Of a stretch of DNA of 64,000 nucleotides, positions 43,744 through 51,845 are shown piece by piece (the stretch's first letter is position 1; each line of letters opens with the position of its first letter). Under the pieces are notes generated by a model. That model did not search any database. It was not told the DNA's origin and saw nothing but the letters and a program-made list of their open reading frames with translations. The translations under genes and the position numbers were made by a program. Source of the stretch: Chloroflexota bacterium (lineage in GTDB: Bacteria; Chloroflexota; Anaerolineae; Aggregatilineales; Phototrophicaceae); NCBI GenBank assembly GCA_011523545.1, contig WTGN01000014.1:1-64000 (forward strand), given 5' to 3'.

Positions 43744-44148
43744 ATGGGACGTCACGTTATCTGTCGCGCGGGGGAATTGCAGCCTGGCGAAGTCAGGATC
43801 GTCGAAGCGGAGAAGCGCAGCATCGGCATCTTCAATATCCGCGGGGATTTCTACGCCTTGCGCAATACCTGCCCGCATAAAGGCGCGCCTCTGTGTCGCG
43901 GCATCATCACCGGCCTGGTGGTCAGCGACGAACCGCTGCAAATGCAGATGACACGAAATGGTGAAGTCCTGCGCTGTCCCTGGCATGGCTGGGAATTCGA
44001 TATCACCACCGGTCGTTCGGTCTACAATCCGCATCGGATGCTGGTAAAGACCTACGATGTTGCGGTGGAACAGATGGTGGAGGACGACCCGTCGGTTGAG
44101 ACATACCCGGTTCAGGTCGAAGAAGAATTCCTTGTTCTCTATATCTGA
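43744..44148 (+). CDS. Rieske [2Fe-2S] protein
   Basis: A 134-residue Rieske domain protein with cluster ligands in CPHKGAPLC and CPWHGWEFD. The spacing C-x-H-x32-C-x2-H is longer than in most ferredoxin-type members, owing to an inserted stretch (SDEPLQMQMTRNGEV). The length suggests a stand-alone electron carrier or a small oxygenase component rather than a full oxygenase. The ribosome site GGAG lies in the end of the amidohydrolase gene, four bases upstream of its own ATG, so it is co-translated. Its redox partner is not in the window. Confidence 0.9.
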   Translation: MGRHVICRAGELQPGEVRIVEAEKRSIGIFNIRGDFYALRNTCPHKGAPLCRGIITGLVVSDEPLQMQMTRNGEVLRCPWHGWEFDITTGRSVYNPHRMLVKTYDVAVEQMVEDDPSVETYPVQVEEEFLVLYI

Positions 44149-44365
44149 CTTCGGATTTCTAGCAATCTTGCGCAAGTTCAGTTCACTATGCTTGTAACGT
44201 AGCTGCTTTCAGCGAGGCTGCAACCCCGCTGTTGATCCGTAGCGATGAAGATGCGCCATGAGTTTGGATTGTGGCACTGATTATTATACGACTTTCGCAA
44301 CCGATATACTCCGCATAGCCGCCCCAAAAGATAGTAAAAGACACTTTTGTTTGCGATTTTTCGGT

Positions 44366-44611
44366 TTAACTGCTGATGCCATGCCATGGCAGGGGCGCCT
44401 TGTATGTGATGTCGCGTTCTTTCGCTAAAGCCGGGTTTGCTTCCAGATAGGCTTTGTATTGAGTCCCGGCGATCACCCTGTCCAGCGGATCATCTCCTCG
44501 CAATTCAATGCGCTCTCGCATTGTTATGCCTCTCAAAGTTAACTGCTCCGGTTGAAACATTGTCCCGCCCAAGCGCGGCAGAATCAAACCTGCGGCGCTC
44601 AGCTGCTTCAT
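44366..44611 (-). CDS. possible small protein, 81 residues
   Basis: An open frame on the minus strand with reasonable codon use, ending PLPWHGISS. The middle (MRERIELRGDDPLDRVIAGT) looks like a soluble helical segment. Start could be ATG 44611 or ATG 44560; neither has a clear ribosome site. No family is recognised. It lies alone between the Rieske gene and the tail-like island and may be noise. Confidence 0.3.
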   Translation of the reverse strand: MKQLSAAGLILPRLGGTMFQPEQLTLRGITMRERIELRGDDPLDRVIAGTQYKAYLEANPALAKERDITYKAPLPWHGISS

Positions 44612-44912
44612 GGCCCCGATTTATCTTGCCCGGTCGCATCTGCCTATATCGGCGACCCGAAAAAGGGCGCAGCGCATTCGTCGCGACTTCGCGGCTTGTC
44701 AGAGTAGTTGCAAAGCGGAAGCGACCGCCGTGACCAGAAATATATGAAATGTGAAAGAATCTGGATGAATTTTGCGTTGCGTGAACATATAGTCGCATGA
44801 CTATAGAACATGCGGTCTATCCCGTGAATGCATTATCAAATCAATGCGGGGAAAGGAACAGGCGAGCGAACGATATACAACGGCGGAGCGAGGGTAGTGA
44901 TCAGCGGCGGAG
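44612..44912. other. gene-free stretch at the left edge of the tail-like island
   Basis: About 300 bases of moderate GC without a convincing gene. A short frame from ATG 44797 runs into the hairpin at 44913 and ends there (TTGTGA in its loop), but it has no ribosome site and no recognisable content. Confidence 0.35.
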
Positions 44913-44977
44913 CGCCGTGCAGACCGGCTTGTGACAGGGCAAAGTCCGCACGGCGATTTCACAGACCTGCTTGATGT
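44913..44977 (+). promoter_or_regulatory. hairpin with conserved loop, copy A
   Basis: CGCCGTGC (44913-44920) pairs with GCACGGCG (44948-44955); a second short stem GAC/GTC extends it inward past one mismatch. The loop contains CGGCTTGTGACAGGGC. The same loop sequence is held by a different stem at 46413-46455. After the stem, TTCACAGACCTGCTTGATGT (44958-44977) is also shared with copy B. It lies 63 bases before the first tail-like gene. Compensating stem changes with a fixed loop suggest a structured RNA. Confidence 0.6.
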
Positions 44978-45039
44978 AAAGCAGGGCAAGTCCATTATGC
45001 GCGAGAGTGCGACAGAAGTCGAAAGAAGGAGAGGAAAAC

Positions 45040-45513
45040 ATGGCTTGGACAACACCCAAGACTGACTGGGAGACAGGCGAGTTGGTGGCGGCCAGCGATA
45101 TGAATGCCATCGGCGAGAACTTGGCGGCGCGGAGGAATCTGGCGATCGCTGCCTACACAACGACGGCAAGCACCCGGATGGACGCGCGGAATTTTTCGGA
45201 TGTAGACAGTGACAACCTGAGTTTGACCATTACGACAACAGGTGGAGATGTGTTGGTGCATTTTCATGGCATGGTCTATGTCGGGTCTCGGAACGCAGTG
45301 AGTTTCGACTTGGATGTGGATGGGACACGTCAAGGCGGCAATGACGGCATCGGTCGAATGTACGCAACAAATTCTAATGTCCAGACGTTACTGAGCTTTA
45401 CTCGTTTGATTCAAGGCCTCAGCGCTGGCTCGCACACCTTTAATCTCAAGTGCAAGAGCAATGGGGCAATCAATCTAGCGGCCGGCGCGCAATTCTGGGT
45501 GCGGGAGATTTAG
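45040..45513 (+). CDS. phage-tail-associated structural protein (fibre-like)
   Basis: A 157-residue protein. The N-terminus AWTTPKTDWETGELVAASDM is a hallmark of minor structural or tail-fibre proteins found in many phages and prophages. The rest is beta-rich (DVLVHFHGMVYV, FDLDVDGTRQGGN, GSHTFNLKCKSNGAIN), as in fibre head domains. A strong ribosome site (AAGGAGAGG) precedes ATG 45040. GC is lower than in the following gene. It opens a short plus-strand run of tail-like genes. Confidence 0.75.
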   Translation: MAWTTPKTDWETGELVAASDMNAIGENLAARRNLAIAAYTTTASTRMDARNFSDVDSDNLSLTITTTGGDVLVHFHGMVYVGSRNAVSFDLDVDGTRQGGNDGIGRMYATNSNVQTLLSFTRLIQGLSAGSHTFNLKCKSNGAINLAAGAQFWVREI

Positions 45514-45542
45514 GCCTTCGCAATCGAGAAAGGAGGAGCGAT

Positions 45543-45926
45543 ATGCCCAATGAGACGCGCGATTACCGCGATTACCAGAAGCGCAAACTGAGCGGCAGCA
45601 GCGATGGGCGCGGCATTGTGGTAGCGGCCAGCGCCAGCCCCGGCACGGTGATTCATACTGCCCTGAGCAGCGTCGCCGCCAATGAATGGGATGAGATCTT
45701 CATCCAGGCGGTCAACACATCCGCTTCGGCGGTCAAGCTGACGGTCGAATGGGGCGGGACGGACAGCCCGGGCGATCACATTGAAGTCACGATACCAGCT
45801 GAGAGCGGCTTCACCGAGGTGATCCCGGGCCACGTCCTGCAGAATGGCGCGATTGTGCGCGCCTTCGCCGCGACGGCCGATGTCATCGTCCTGCACGGTT
45901 ATGTCAACCGTTATCAGCACATTTAG
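45543..45926 (+). CDS. tail-like accessory structural protein
   Basis: A 127-residue beta-rich protein without signal peptide. It starts PNETRDYRDYQKRKLSGSSD and continues with regular strands (VIHTALSSVAANEWDEIFIQ, VKLTVEWGGTDS, VIVLHGYVNRYQHI), a layout seen in small phage head-tail or tail accessory proteins next to the tube gene. The ribosome site AAAGGAGGAG is strong. Function is assigned by position between a fibre-like and a tube-like gene only. Confidence 0.65.
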   Translation: MPNETRDYRDYQKRKLSGSSDGRGIVVAASASPGTVIHTALSSVAANEWDEIFIQAVNTSASAVKLTVEWGGTDSPGDHIEVTIPAESGFTEVIPGHVLQNGAIVRAFAATADVIVLHGYVNRYQHI

Positions 45927-45932
45927 GAGGGG

Positions 45933-46392
45933 ATGATGGCGAAGCTTGCAGGTGATCATGTACAGGTGCTGGTGGGCGGCTATGAGCTCACCGGCGACAG
46001 CAATCGGATCAGCATAGACGAAAGCCGCGACCTCTTCGATATCACCACCTTCGGTGACGCTGTGCACAAGTTCAGTTCGGGGCAGCGCATGATGGCGCTG
46101 CAGCACGCCGGCTTCATGAACAGCGCCGAGGGCGGCTCGCATCCTGCCCTGCAGGGGGCGGCGGTGGACGGGCTGTTCTCGCTCTACCTGGGCCAGAACG
46201 CTGCGCCGGCTGTTGGCGACCCGGTCTTCAGTCCGCTGGCGCGGCAGGGGCGCTATGGCGCGCTGCCCCAAATACAGCGGGGAGTTTCTGATCGGGAGTT
46301 ACCGGCCGCAGATCATGACCGGCGGGGCGGTGCTGTTCACGGCGACCTTGAAGCCGGCGACCGGCGATGCGCCCGAATGGGGCACGGTGTAG
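45933..46392 (+). pseudogene. tail-tube-like protein gene, frameshifted
   Basis: The first 110 codons encode a siphophage tail-tube-like protein (VQVLVGGYELTGDSNRISID, DLFDITTFGDAVHKFSSGQR). In the C-run at 46266-46269 the frame is lost; removing one C gives ALPKYSGEFLIGSYRPQ and ATLKPATGDAPEWGTV ending at a stop at 46390-46392, which reads as the natural C-terminus. As written, the frame ends in unrelated text at 46406. Either the gene is inactive or this is a homopolymer sequencing error. AGGAGGGG precedes the ATG. Confidence 0.75.
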
Positions 46393-46412
46393 GCGGGTTG
46401 GCGTAGAACGTT

Positions 46413-46481
46413 GGGGATGCGCAGCGGCTTGTGACGGGGCGGGCTGCGTATCCCCCTCTTATTCACAGACTGATTTGATGT
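46413..46481 (+). promoter_or_regulatory. hairpin with conserved loop, copy B
   Basis: GGGGATGCGCAGC (46413-46425) pairs with GCTGCGTATCCCC (46443-46455), 13 bp with one G-T wobble. The loop GGCTTGTGACGGGGCGG matches copy A, while the stem sequence differs completely. TTCACAGAC and TTGATGT follow at 46462-46481 as in copy A. It begins 20 bases after the tube gene stop and ends shortly before the metalloprotease start, so it could be a terminator, a translational control element or a recombination site. Confidence 0.65.
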
Positions 46482-46499
46482 TTGGCAGAGAGGAAGACG

Positions 46500-48032
46500 A
46501 TGGTATTCCCTTACTACCCACGACCTAAAGATGATGAGCAAGAACCGGATGAAGAGCAACAACGTGAAGAATCGAGACGCCGTTTCAATCGAGCGCGTTT
46601 CGAACAGATTCGTCGGCGCCGGCAATTGCAAGATCGCACACAAACTCTTACAGAAGAACAGCTTGAATACCAGCACGACAGCGAGAGTTATAGGCGTCCC
46701 GCTTCTGCTCCAGTGTCAAGGCCAAGCACCCGTCCAACCCCAACTTCATCTCCTAATGATTATGCAGATCAACCTGGGTCGCAATCAAGCGGGCAATCAT
46801 CGAGTTCAGATTCCGATGAACAAAGCCGATCGGGCTCTTCTCCGACTGAAGATTCATCCGATGCCGATCGCGGAAAAGATGAAACGCGTGCTCAAGACGA
46901 GCTGTTGGATTTTGAGGACGGACAAGCGGACGATTATATTCCGGGATTGATGGCCGGTTTCGGTCCTAATCGACTGTTTGGGTTAAGCAACCCAGATGTG
47001 ATTCGTGTGCAACAAGACATAGCACGGCGTCCGTTTATATTTCAGCATTGCTTTGCACATTCCGTATCACCTCAGATGGCTTTGGAATTCATATATGCGG
47101 AGCCTCCGAAGTTAAGTGAGAGCGAGTTGAGGTATTGCCGGCAAGAAGCCGACCAGCAGATAAGAATTCGCGCAGGAATGGCCGATGGCGGCGCAGGCGA
47201 AGCGGATGTCACCGGCTTTACGAACAGTCGGTCTGTACTTAGATATGAAGAACATCTAAAAGACAAGTACGGATTTACAATCGAATGGGGCGAAGCGGCG
47301 AACGAGACAAATATGGCGGGGCAGCTGAACAACTTAGCAAAATCCGTCGCTCACATCGTCAACTATCTGGATGTTGTCTATGCGGACGATCCGATAACAA
47401 CGGGCATATCTGTTTTTCAGCAGTATTTCAGCCAAAATGAGCATGGGCAATTGAAAATTCAGCTTGGAGCGGACGCATTCTTCACCGAGAATTTTGAAAA
47501 CATCTCGAAGGAAGATGCGCCGAACATCGGATATGTGCCGCTCAGCGGAACAAACAATATGTATCTCGGAAGCAAGGTTGATGTTCCGACCATTGTGCAT
47601 GAATTCGGACATGTTATCGATAGAAGTCTGAGTATTGAAGATGAGTATACGGCCACATGGGGCGCAGTTTTCCCTTGGCCTGACTGGATAGAAAACGTGG
47701 GCTTGCCTCTGAATGAACTCATATTGCAATATGGAATCGTCGGGTTCGCTGGCAAGCAGAACTTAACTGAAGAATTCTGGGCAGATCTATTCATGACGGC
47801 GGTGTTGGACTCTGTCATCGGCGGCCCGCTTTATGTCTATTCCTCCACGTATGAACGCATCCGGCAGCTTTCGGGATCAGAATTCGATCACTGCGAAGAC
47901 CAAGCAGGACAGGAGGATTGCGCTCGTCGCCCAGTGCAATGGGTGGCGGAGGAGGACTATGCTATTTTGGGATATACAGCGCTGCCTAAGGACCAATTTC
48001 CGATTCTGTTAAGAAGTTTGCTAAGTGGATGA
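46500..48032 (+). CDS. putative zinc metalloprotease (HExxH) with low-complexity N-terminal region
   Basis: A 510-residue protein without signal peptide. Residues 1-60 are highly charged and helical; 65-140 are Ser/Asp/Gln-rich low complexity. The C-terminal half contains VPTIVHEFGHVIDR with HEFGH at about 367-371, and LTEEFWADLF about 55 residues later, whose glutamate could be the third zinc ligand of a gluzincin-like protease. The family is not recognised. GC is clearly lower than in the adjoining tail genes. It occupies the place where a tape-measure gene is expected, next to a secreted WD40 gene, and may be cargo or effector. GAGAGGAAG precedes ATG 46500. Confidence 0.7.
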   Translation: MVFPYYPRPKDDEQEPDEEQQREESRRRFNRARFEQIRRRRQLQDRTQTLTEEQLEYQHDSESYRRPASAPVSRPSTRPTPTSSPNDYADQPGSQSSGQSSSSDSDEQSRSGSSPTEDSSDADRGKDETRAQDELLDFEDGQADDYIPGLMAGFGPNRLFGLSNPDVIRVQQDIARRPFIFQHCFAHSVSPQMALEFIYAEPPKLSESELRYCRQEADQQIRIRAGMADGGAGEADVTGFTNSRSVLRYEEHLKDKYGFTIEWGEAANETNMAGQLNNLAKSVAHIVNYLDVVYADDPITTGISVFQQYFSQNEHGQLKIQLGADAFFTENFENISKEDAPNIGYVPLSGTNNMYLGSKVDVPTIVHEFGHVIDRSLSIEDEYTATWGAVFPWPDWIENVGLPLNELILQYGIVGFAGKQNLTEEFWADLFMTAVLDSVIGGPLYVYSSTYERIRQLSGSEFDHCEDQAGQEDCARRPVQWVAEEDYAILGYTALPKDQFPILLRSLLSG

Positions 48033-48048
48033 GGTGGAGACGACAAAC

Positions 48049-49119
48049 ATGATCATGCGACAATTGCTCCATACGGCTATCTGGACGCTGTTGCTCTGTG
48101 GCATCAGCTACGCGCAAGACAGAGGCTCGCCCTCTTCAATCGCTTGGAGCCCGGATGGCGAAACGATCGCCGTAGCCAGTACGAGCGGCCTCTGGCTCTT
48201 TGACAACGAATTTAATGAATTAGGCGCAGTGCGCATAGAGCATGGCAGGTCTCTTTCGAGATTAGTGGAGTGGAATGCTACGGGCGATCTTGTGGCTCTC
48301 GCAGAATTGTTCTTTGATCCAATCAGAGTTGTGGATATTGGCGAGCTGAGGGTCGTTACTGAAATATACGATGCCAGATCTTTGAGTTCTTTACGCTGGC
48401 ATCCCTCAGCTAACCGCATAGTCAGCGGAACTTTCTTTGGTGAAACGCGAATCTGGGAAGCCATAACGGGCGAAGAAGTCTTCCACTTTGACAGCCACGC
48501 ATTGTATCCAAACGACGGTAAGTATCACGAAACGATGGGCGTATGTTGGTTCAACGACGGCGCGTTAATCATTGTGTTGGAAGAGAGAATGTTCATTGTC
48601 GACGTTGATAAAGAGTCGATATTGAAGGAATTTGGACCAGACGCATTCTTTAGCGCGCACGTGGAGTGCAATCCTGAGCATGAGATCTTGTCACGTCATG
48701 GACAACTATTTGATCTTGAAACCGCCACACTGACTTGGGACTTTCTGCAAGACAGTGAACATAACGACCCTGGTCCGCATCCTGAGCCGGTCGCGGTTAA
48801 ATGGTCCCCGGATTCACGTCTCATTGTAGCTAACTTCACAGGATGCCTCATACGTGTTTATGATGGTCGCACCGGCAAACTCATTGCGGAAATGCCTGGG
48901 GGCACAAGTAACTTGGGCGCATCACCCTACTATTTCGTGGATTCAATAGATTGGCGCCCCGATGGCAGTCGGTTTGCGGTCGTCGGAGATTACGGCATTC
49001 GCGTGTGGGACAGTGAGACATTTGAATTGCTCCTGCGATTTGATGGTTTTGGCGAGCATCCAAATGTCGTGGCGCGGATGGAAAAGGGCGAGAAGCCTCG
49101 TATAGAACCGTGTCCCTAG
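48049..49119 (+). CDS. secreted WD40-like beta-propeller protein
   Basis: A 356-residue exported protein with a signal peptide (HTAIWTLLLCGISYAQ). WD40-type blades are visible: IAWSPDGETIAVAST then LWLFD; VEWNATGDLVALAE; LRWHPSANRIVSG then TRIWEAITGE; VKWSPDSRLIVANF then IRVYDGRTGK; IDWRPDGSRFAVVGD then IRVWDSETFE. That is at least five or six blades. It starts 16 bases after the metalloprotease stop and shares its lower GC, so the pair was probably acquired together. A scaffolding or inhibitor role is possible but unproven. Confidence 0.75.
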   Translation: MIMRQLLHTAIWTLLLCGISYAQDRGSPSSIAWSPDGETIAVASTSGLWLFDNEFNELGAVRIEHGRSLSRLVEWNATGDLVALAELFFDPIRVVDIGELRVVTEIYDARSLSSLRWHPSANRIVSGTFFGETRIWEAITGEEVFHFDSHALYPNDGKYHETMGVCWFNDGALIIVLEERMFIVDVDKESILKEFGPDAFFSAHVECNPEHEILSRHGQLFDLETATLTWDFLQDSEHNDPGPHPEPVAVKWSPDSRLIVANFTGCLIRVYDGRTGKLIAEMPGGTSNLGASPYYFVDSIDWRPDGSRFAVVGDYGIRVWDSETFELLLRFDGFGEHPNVVARMEKGEKPRIEPCP

Positions 49120-49249
49120 CGGAGACTTGGTGGCCATGCATCGGGAAAGGAGATTGAACCAATTTAGGAATGCGAAACATGCATCACAGACATCACTTCG
49201 ACGCGGCTAGTATCGCATCTGACGCTCAATAGAAGAAAGGAACGAACAA

Positions 49250-50815
49250 ATGGCAACAAGCTGGACAATAGCGATCGATTGGGATCGCAACGGGGACTAT
49301 AGCGGGGAACACGATGATATTACTCAACGTGTTCTATTGGCCGAGTGGTTTGTGGGGATGCAGCGTCCTTACCAACTCACAGCGGATGGTTCGACGCTGC
49401 TGATACGTCTAAACAATGTGGACAAGCGCTTCTCACCGGAGAATAGCAGCAGTCCTCTAACGGGAAAATTGGCGCCGCTGCGCCCGGTGAAGCTCGAATC
49501 GAATGACGGGACGACTACCCGTACTCACTGGTCCGGTTGGATCGCCACGATTCTTCCTGTGGGCGGGAAGTATGGCAATCGCCAAGTCTATATCATCGCC
49601 CACGGCGCGATGCAATTCCTGAAGGCGACCGAGACCAAGATCGAGCTGCAGGAGAACCAGCGCAGCGACCAGATCATCGACGCCCTGATTCAAGAGGTCA
49701 TCTTCCCGCCGGCGCTGAGCGATTCCTGGGTGCTGGGCGATCCCGACCGCAGCAAGCTGGGCGAAACGACCAAGCTGGCCGACCTGACCACCTACAGCGA
49801 CTTTGAAGAAGGCGTGCTGACGCTGAACATGGCGGGCGACAACTGGGTGCGCCAGGGCGGCTATTCGGATGAAGAGAAGGACACCTTCGATGTTTACCGC
49901 GGCATCCGCGACGTCACGGCGGCCGAGCGGGGCAAGTTCTTCTTCGACCGCGATGGCAAGGCGGTCTTCTGGAACCGGCATCACATCCTGGACAAGATCG
50001 CGGTCGACACCCGCTTCGATGACGCCATGACCGATATGAAATACACCTTCGCCAGCCTGGATCAGACCAAGAACGAGGTCATCGTCACCTGCCATCCGCG
50101 CACAGTGGCGGCCGCGCCGTCGGCCTTGTGGGAGTTGAAGGACGCCGTGATCCGGGTGGCGCCGGGCGCGCGGCGCGAGGTCTACGTCAAGTACAAGGAC
50201 GAGAAGGACAAGCGCATCGGCGGCAAGGATGTCACGGTCGAGGATGTGACGTTCCTGCAAGGCACGTGCCGGGTTGAGGTCGAGGCCAAGGCCAACGGCG
50301 CCAATCTGGTCTTCAAGAACGAGAGCGACAGCCGGGAAGCGGTGGTCGAGAAGTGTGTTGTGAAGGGGCGCAAGATTGTGGATGAGGGGCAGATGGACGC
50401 GCGCGCCATCGACCAGGAGAGCATCACCTTCTTCGGCCGGCGCACGATGAATATCAACCTGCCGTCCATTGATGACCTGGATCAGGCGCAGTACATCGCC
50501 GACTTTGAACGCAACCGGCGCAAGACGCCCTTCGGCCTGGCGCAGATGATCACGCTGCAGAGCCACGCCGAGAATGGCGGCGGGCGTCACGCCGATCAGC
50601 TAGGGCTGACCATCGGCAGCCTGATTGAGCTGCGCGAGACGCAGACCGATCATGACGGGACCTACTTCATCATCGGCGAAGCGCATGAGCTGGCGGGCGG
50701 GGGCAAACACTGGACGACCACCTGGTATCTGGAGCCGCAGGTCGAGACGCCGCGCTGGAAGCTGGGCGACACGGTCCGCGGCAAGCTGGACACGAGCACC
50801 TATCTGGCCTATTAG
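49250..50815 (+). CDS. phage-tail-like protein (baseplate/tail-tip type)
   Basis: A 521-residue protein. The opening TSWTIAIDWDRNGDYSGEHD and the following LNNVDKRFSPENSSSPL resemble large tail-tip or hub-like proteins of siphoviruses and prophage-like elements. No signal peptide. The ribosome site AGAAAGGAACG is good. The first 300-350 bases are lower in GC than the rest, hinting at recombination within the gene. It should normally be preceded by tape-measure and distal-tail genes, which are absent. It is the last intact gene of the island. Confidence 0.7.
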   Translation: MATSWTIAIDWDRNGDYSGEHDDITQRVLLAEWFVGMQRPYQLTADGSTLLIRLNNVDKRFSPENSSSPLTGKLAPLRPVKLESNDGTTTRTHWSGWIATILPVGGKYGNRQVYIIAHGAMQFLKATETKIELQENQRSDQIIDALIQEVIFPPALSDSWVLGDPDRSKLGETTKLADLTTYSDFEEGVLTLNMAGDNWVRQGGYSDEEKDTFDVYRGIRDVTAAERGKFFFDRDGKAVFWNRHHILDKIAVDTRFDDAMTDMKYTFASLDQTKNEVIVTCHPRTVAAAPSALWELKDAVIRVAPGARREVYVKYKDEKDKRIGGKDVTVEDVTFLQGTCRVEVEAKANGANLVFKNESDSREAVVEKCVVKGRKIVDEGQMDARAIDQESITFFGRRTMNINLPSIDDLDQAQYIADFERNRRKTPFGLAQMITLQSHAENGGGRHADQLGLTIGSLIELRETQTDHDGTYFIIGEAHELAGGGKHWTTTWYLEPQVETPRWKLGDTVRGKLDTSTYLAY

Positions 50816-50824
50816 GGATCGAAT

Positions 50825-50867
50825 CGGTGAGATGAGGCGGCATGACAGGGCCCGTGTCATCTCACTG
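50825..50867 (+). promoter_or_regulatory. hairpin with conserved loop, copy C
   Basis: CGGTGAGATGA (50825-50835) pairs with TCATCTCACTG (50857-50867), 11 bp including one G-T wobble. The loop GGCGGCATGACAGGGCCCGTG contains GGC-n-TGACAGGGC, shared with copies A and B apart from a two-base deletion. It lies ten bases after the last tail-like gene. The TTCACAGAC tail of copies A and B is not clearly present. Confidence 0.5.
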
Positions 50868-51845
50868 CTTCAGCTATCTCCACAGCAAGCAGCAAACAGC
50901 ATCTTTGAAGTCGTCCGAACGCCCGAGCCAGAACCTACTACGACACGCCGGCCGCGGTTGCCGAGCGCTTTATTGACCCGCTGAGCCAGATTGCGGCTGC
51001 TGTCTAGGGTATGGGACGGGCGCGTTGAAAACAGCGCCGTTCGGCATGGAAAGCTCGTCATTCTTTCGTCATCATGCCATTCAACCGGTTCGGTACAGCT
51101 GGAAACAGAAACGGAAATGTCATTTGTTTGTGAAAATTCGGTTGAACTAATGGTGGTATAAGGGGGGCCACTTTGTTTGCGTTAAGCAACTGGACAGCGA
51201 AAACGTAATCGTAGGCGGAAATCCTGCCATGAGAGCGTCTGATGAAACGGCTCAGCGAGGCCGCAGAGGCCCTGAGCGATGGACTGACTTAGGGCAAGCT
51301 AGCCGACTTATCCACAGCGAAGACCGCGATTACGATTGTTCAAGATTTCCAGCAACAGAGTATAAGCGAAGCTCATGTTCTCGGCCGAGTCGACATTATT
51401 GGCTTCATAACTTGCCCTCCGTTCGAAGGCATACCGGGCGAGTTCAAAATTAGCCTGGGCGGAACTTGCTCGTGTCGGCCAATACGCTCGCAGTGCCGAA
51501 GCTAGTCGTCTTATCCGCATGTCTGGCTTTTCGATTCCTTGCCCTTTCCTCTCGGGGCTTGGCTTGGTTCACACAGACTTAGAACTGCGCGGCGGGGGTT
51601 GGCAAATGCAGGCAAACGTGTGAGGGCGTCTATTGTCGATGCTCAAGACCGCAGGACAAGGGCATTTCGTTCGATGTCGCGCCTAGCGTGACCGCGCTTT
51701 TTCTGCTGGATTTGCCGGCCAACCCAGTCCGGTCGACTCGTTGTCCCACTCTTTGTTATCATCGATAGAGATCTCGGCGACGCGCGCTGCCTGATCACAA
51801 CTTGTCTGCGGCGGGATTTCGCGCGGCCGAAAGGGAGCATGGGCA
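50868..51845. other. gene-poor stretch between the tail-like island and the histidine kinase
   Basis: Nearly 1 kb without a convincing gene. At about 50937-51007 a short frame reads YYDTPAAVAERFIDPLSQIA and then stops, which looks like the C-terminal remnant of a deleted gene. GC varies along the stretch. The last 60 bases before 51846 contain the kinase ribosome site (AAAGGGAG). No RNA gene or repeat was recognised. Confidence 0.4.
51308..51520 (-). CDS. possible small helical protein or gene remnant, 70 residues
   Basis: The frame reads as a plausible helix (AQANFELARYAFERRASYEA, AENMSFAYTLLLEILNNRN). There is no ribosome site before ATG 51520 and no recognised family. It may be the decayed end of a longer gene. 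Confidence 0.22.
   Translation of the reverse strand: MRIRRLASALRAYWPTRASSAQANFELARYAFERRASYEANNVDSAENMSFAYTLLLEILNNRNRGLRCG

Noticed and set aside
49457..50590. Minus-strand open frame of 377 codons
   Set aside because: Antisense to the tail-tip-like gene, with no domain or ribosome site.
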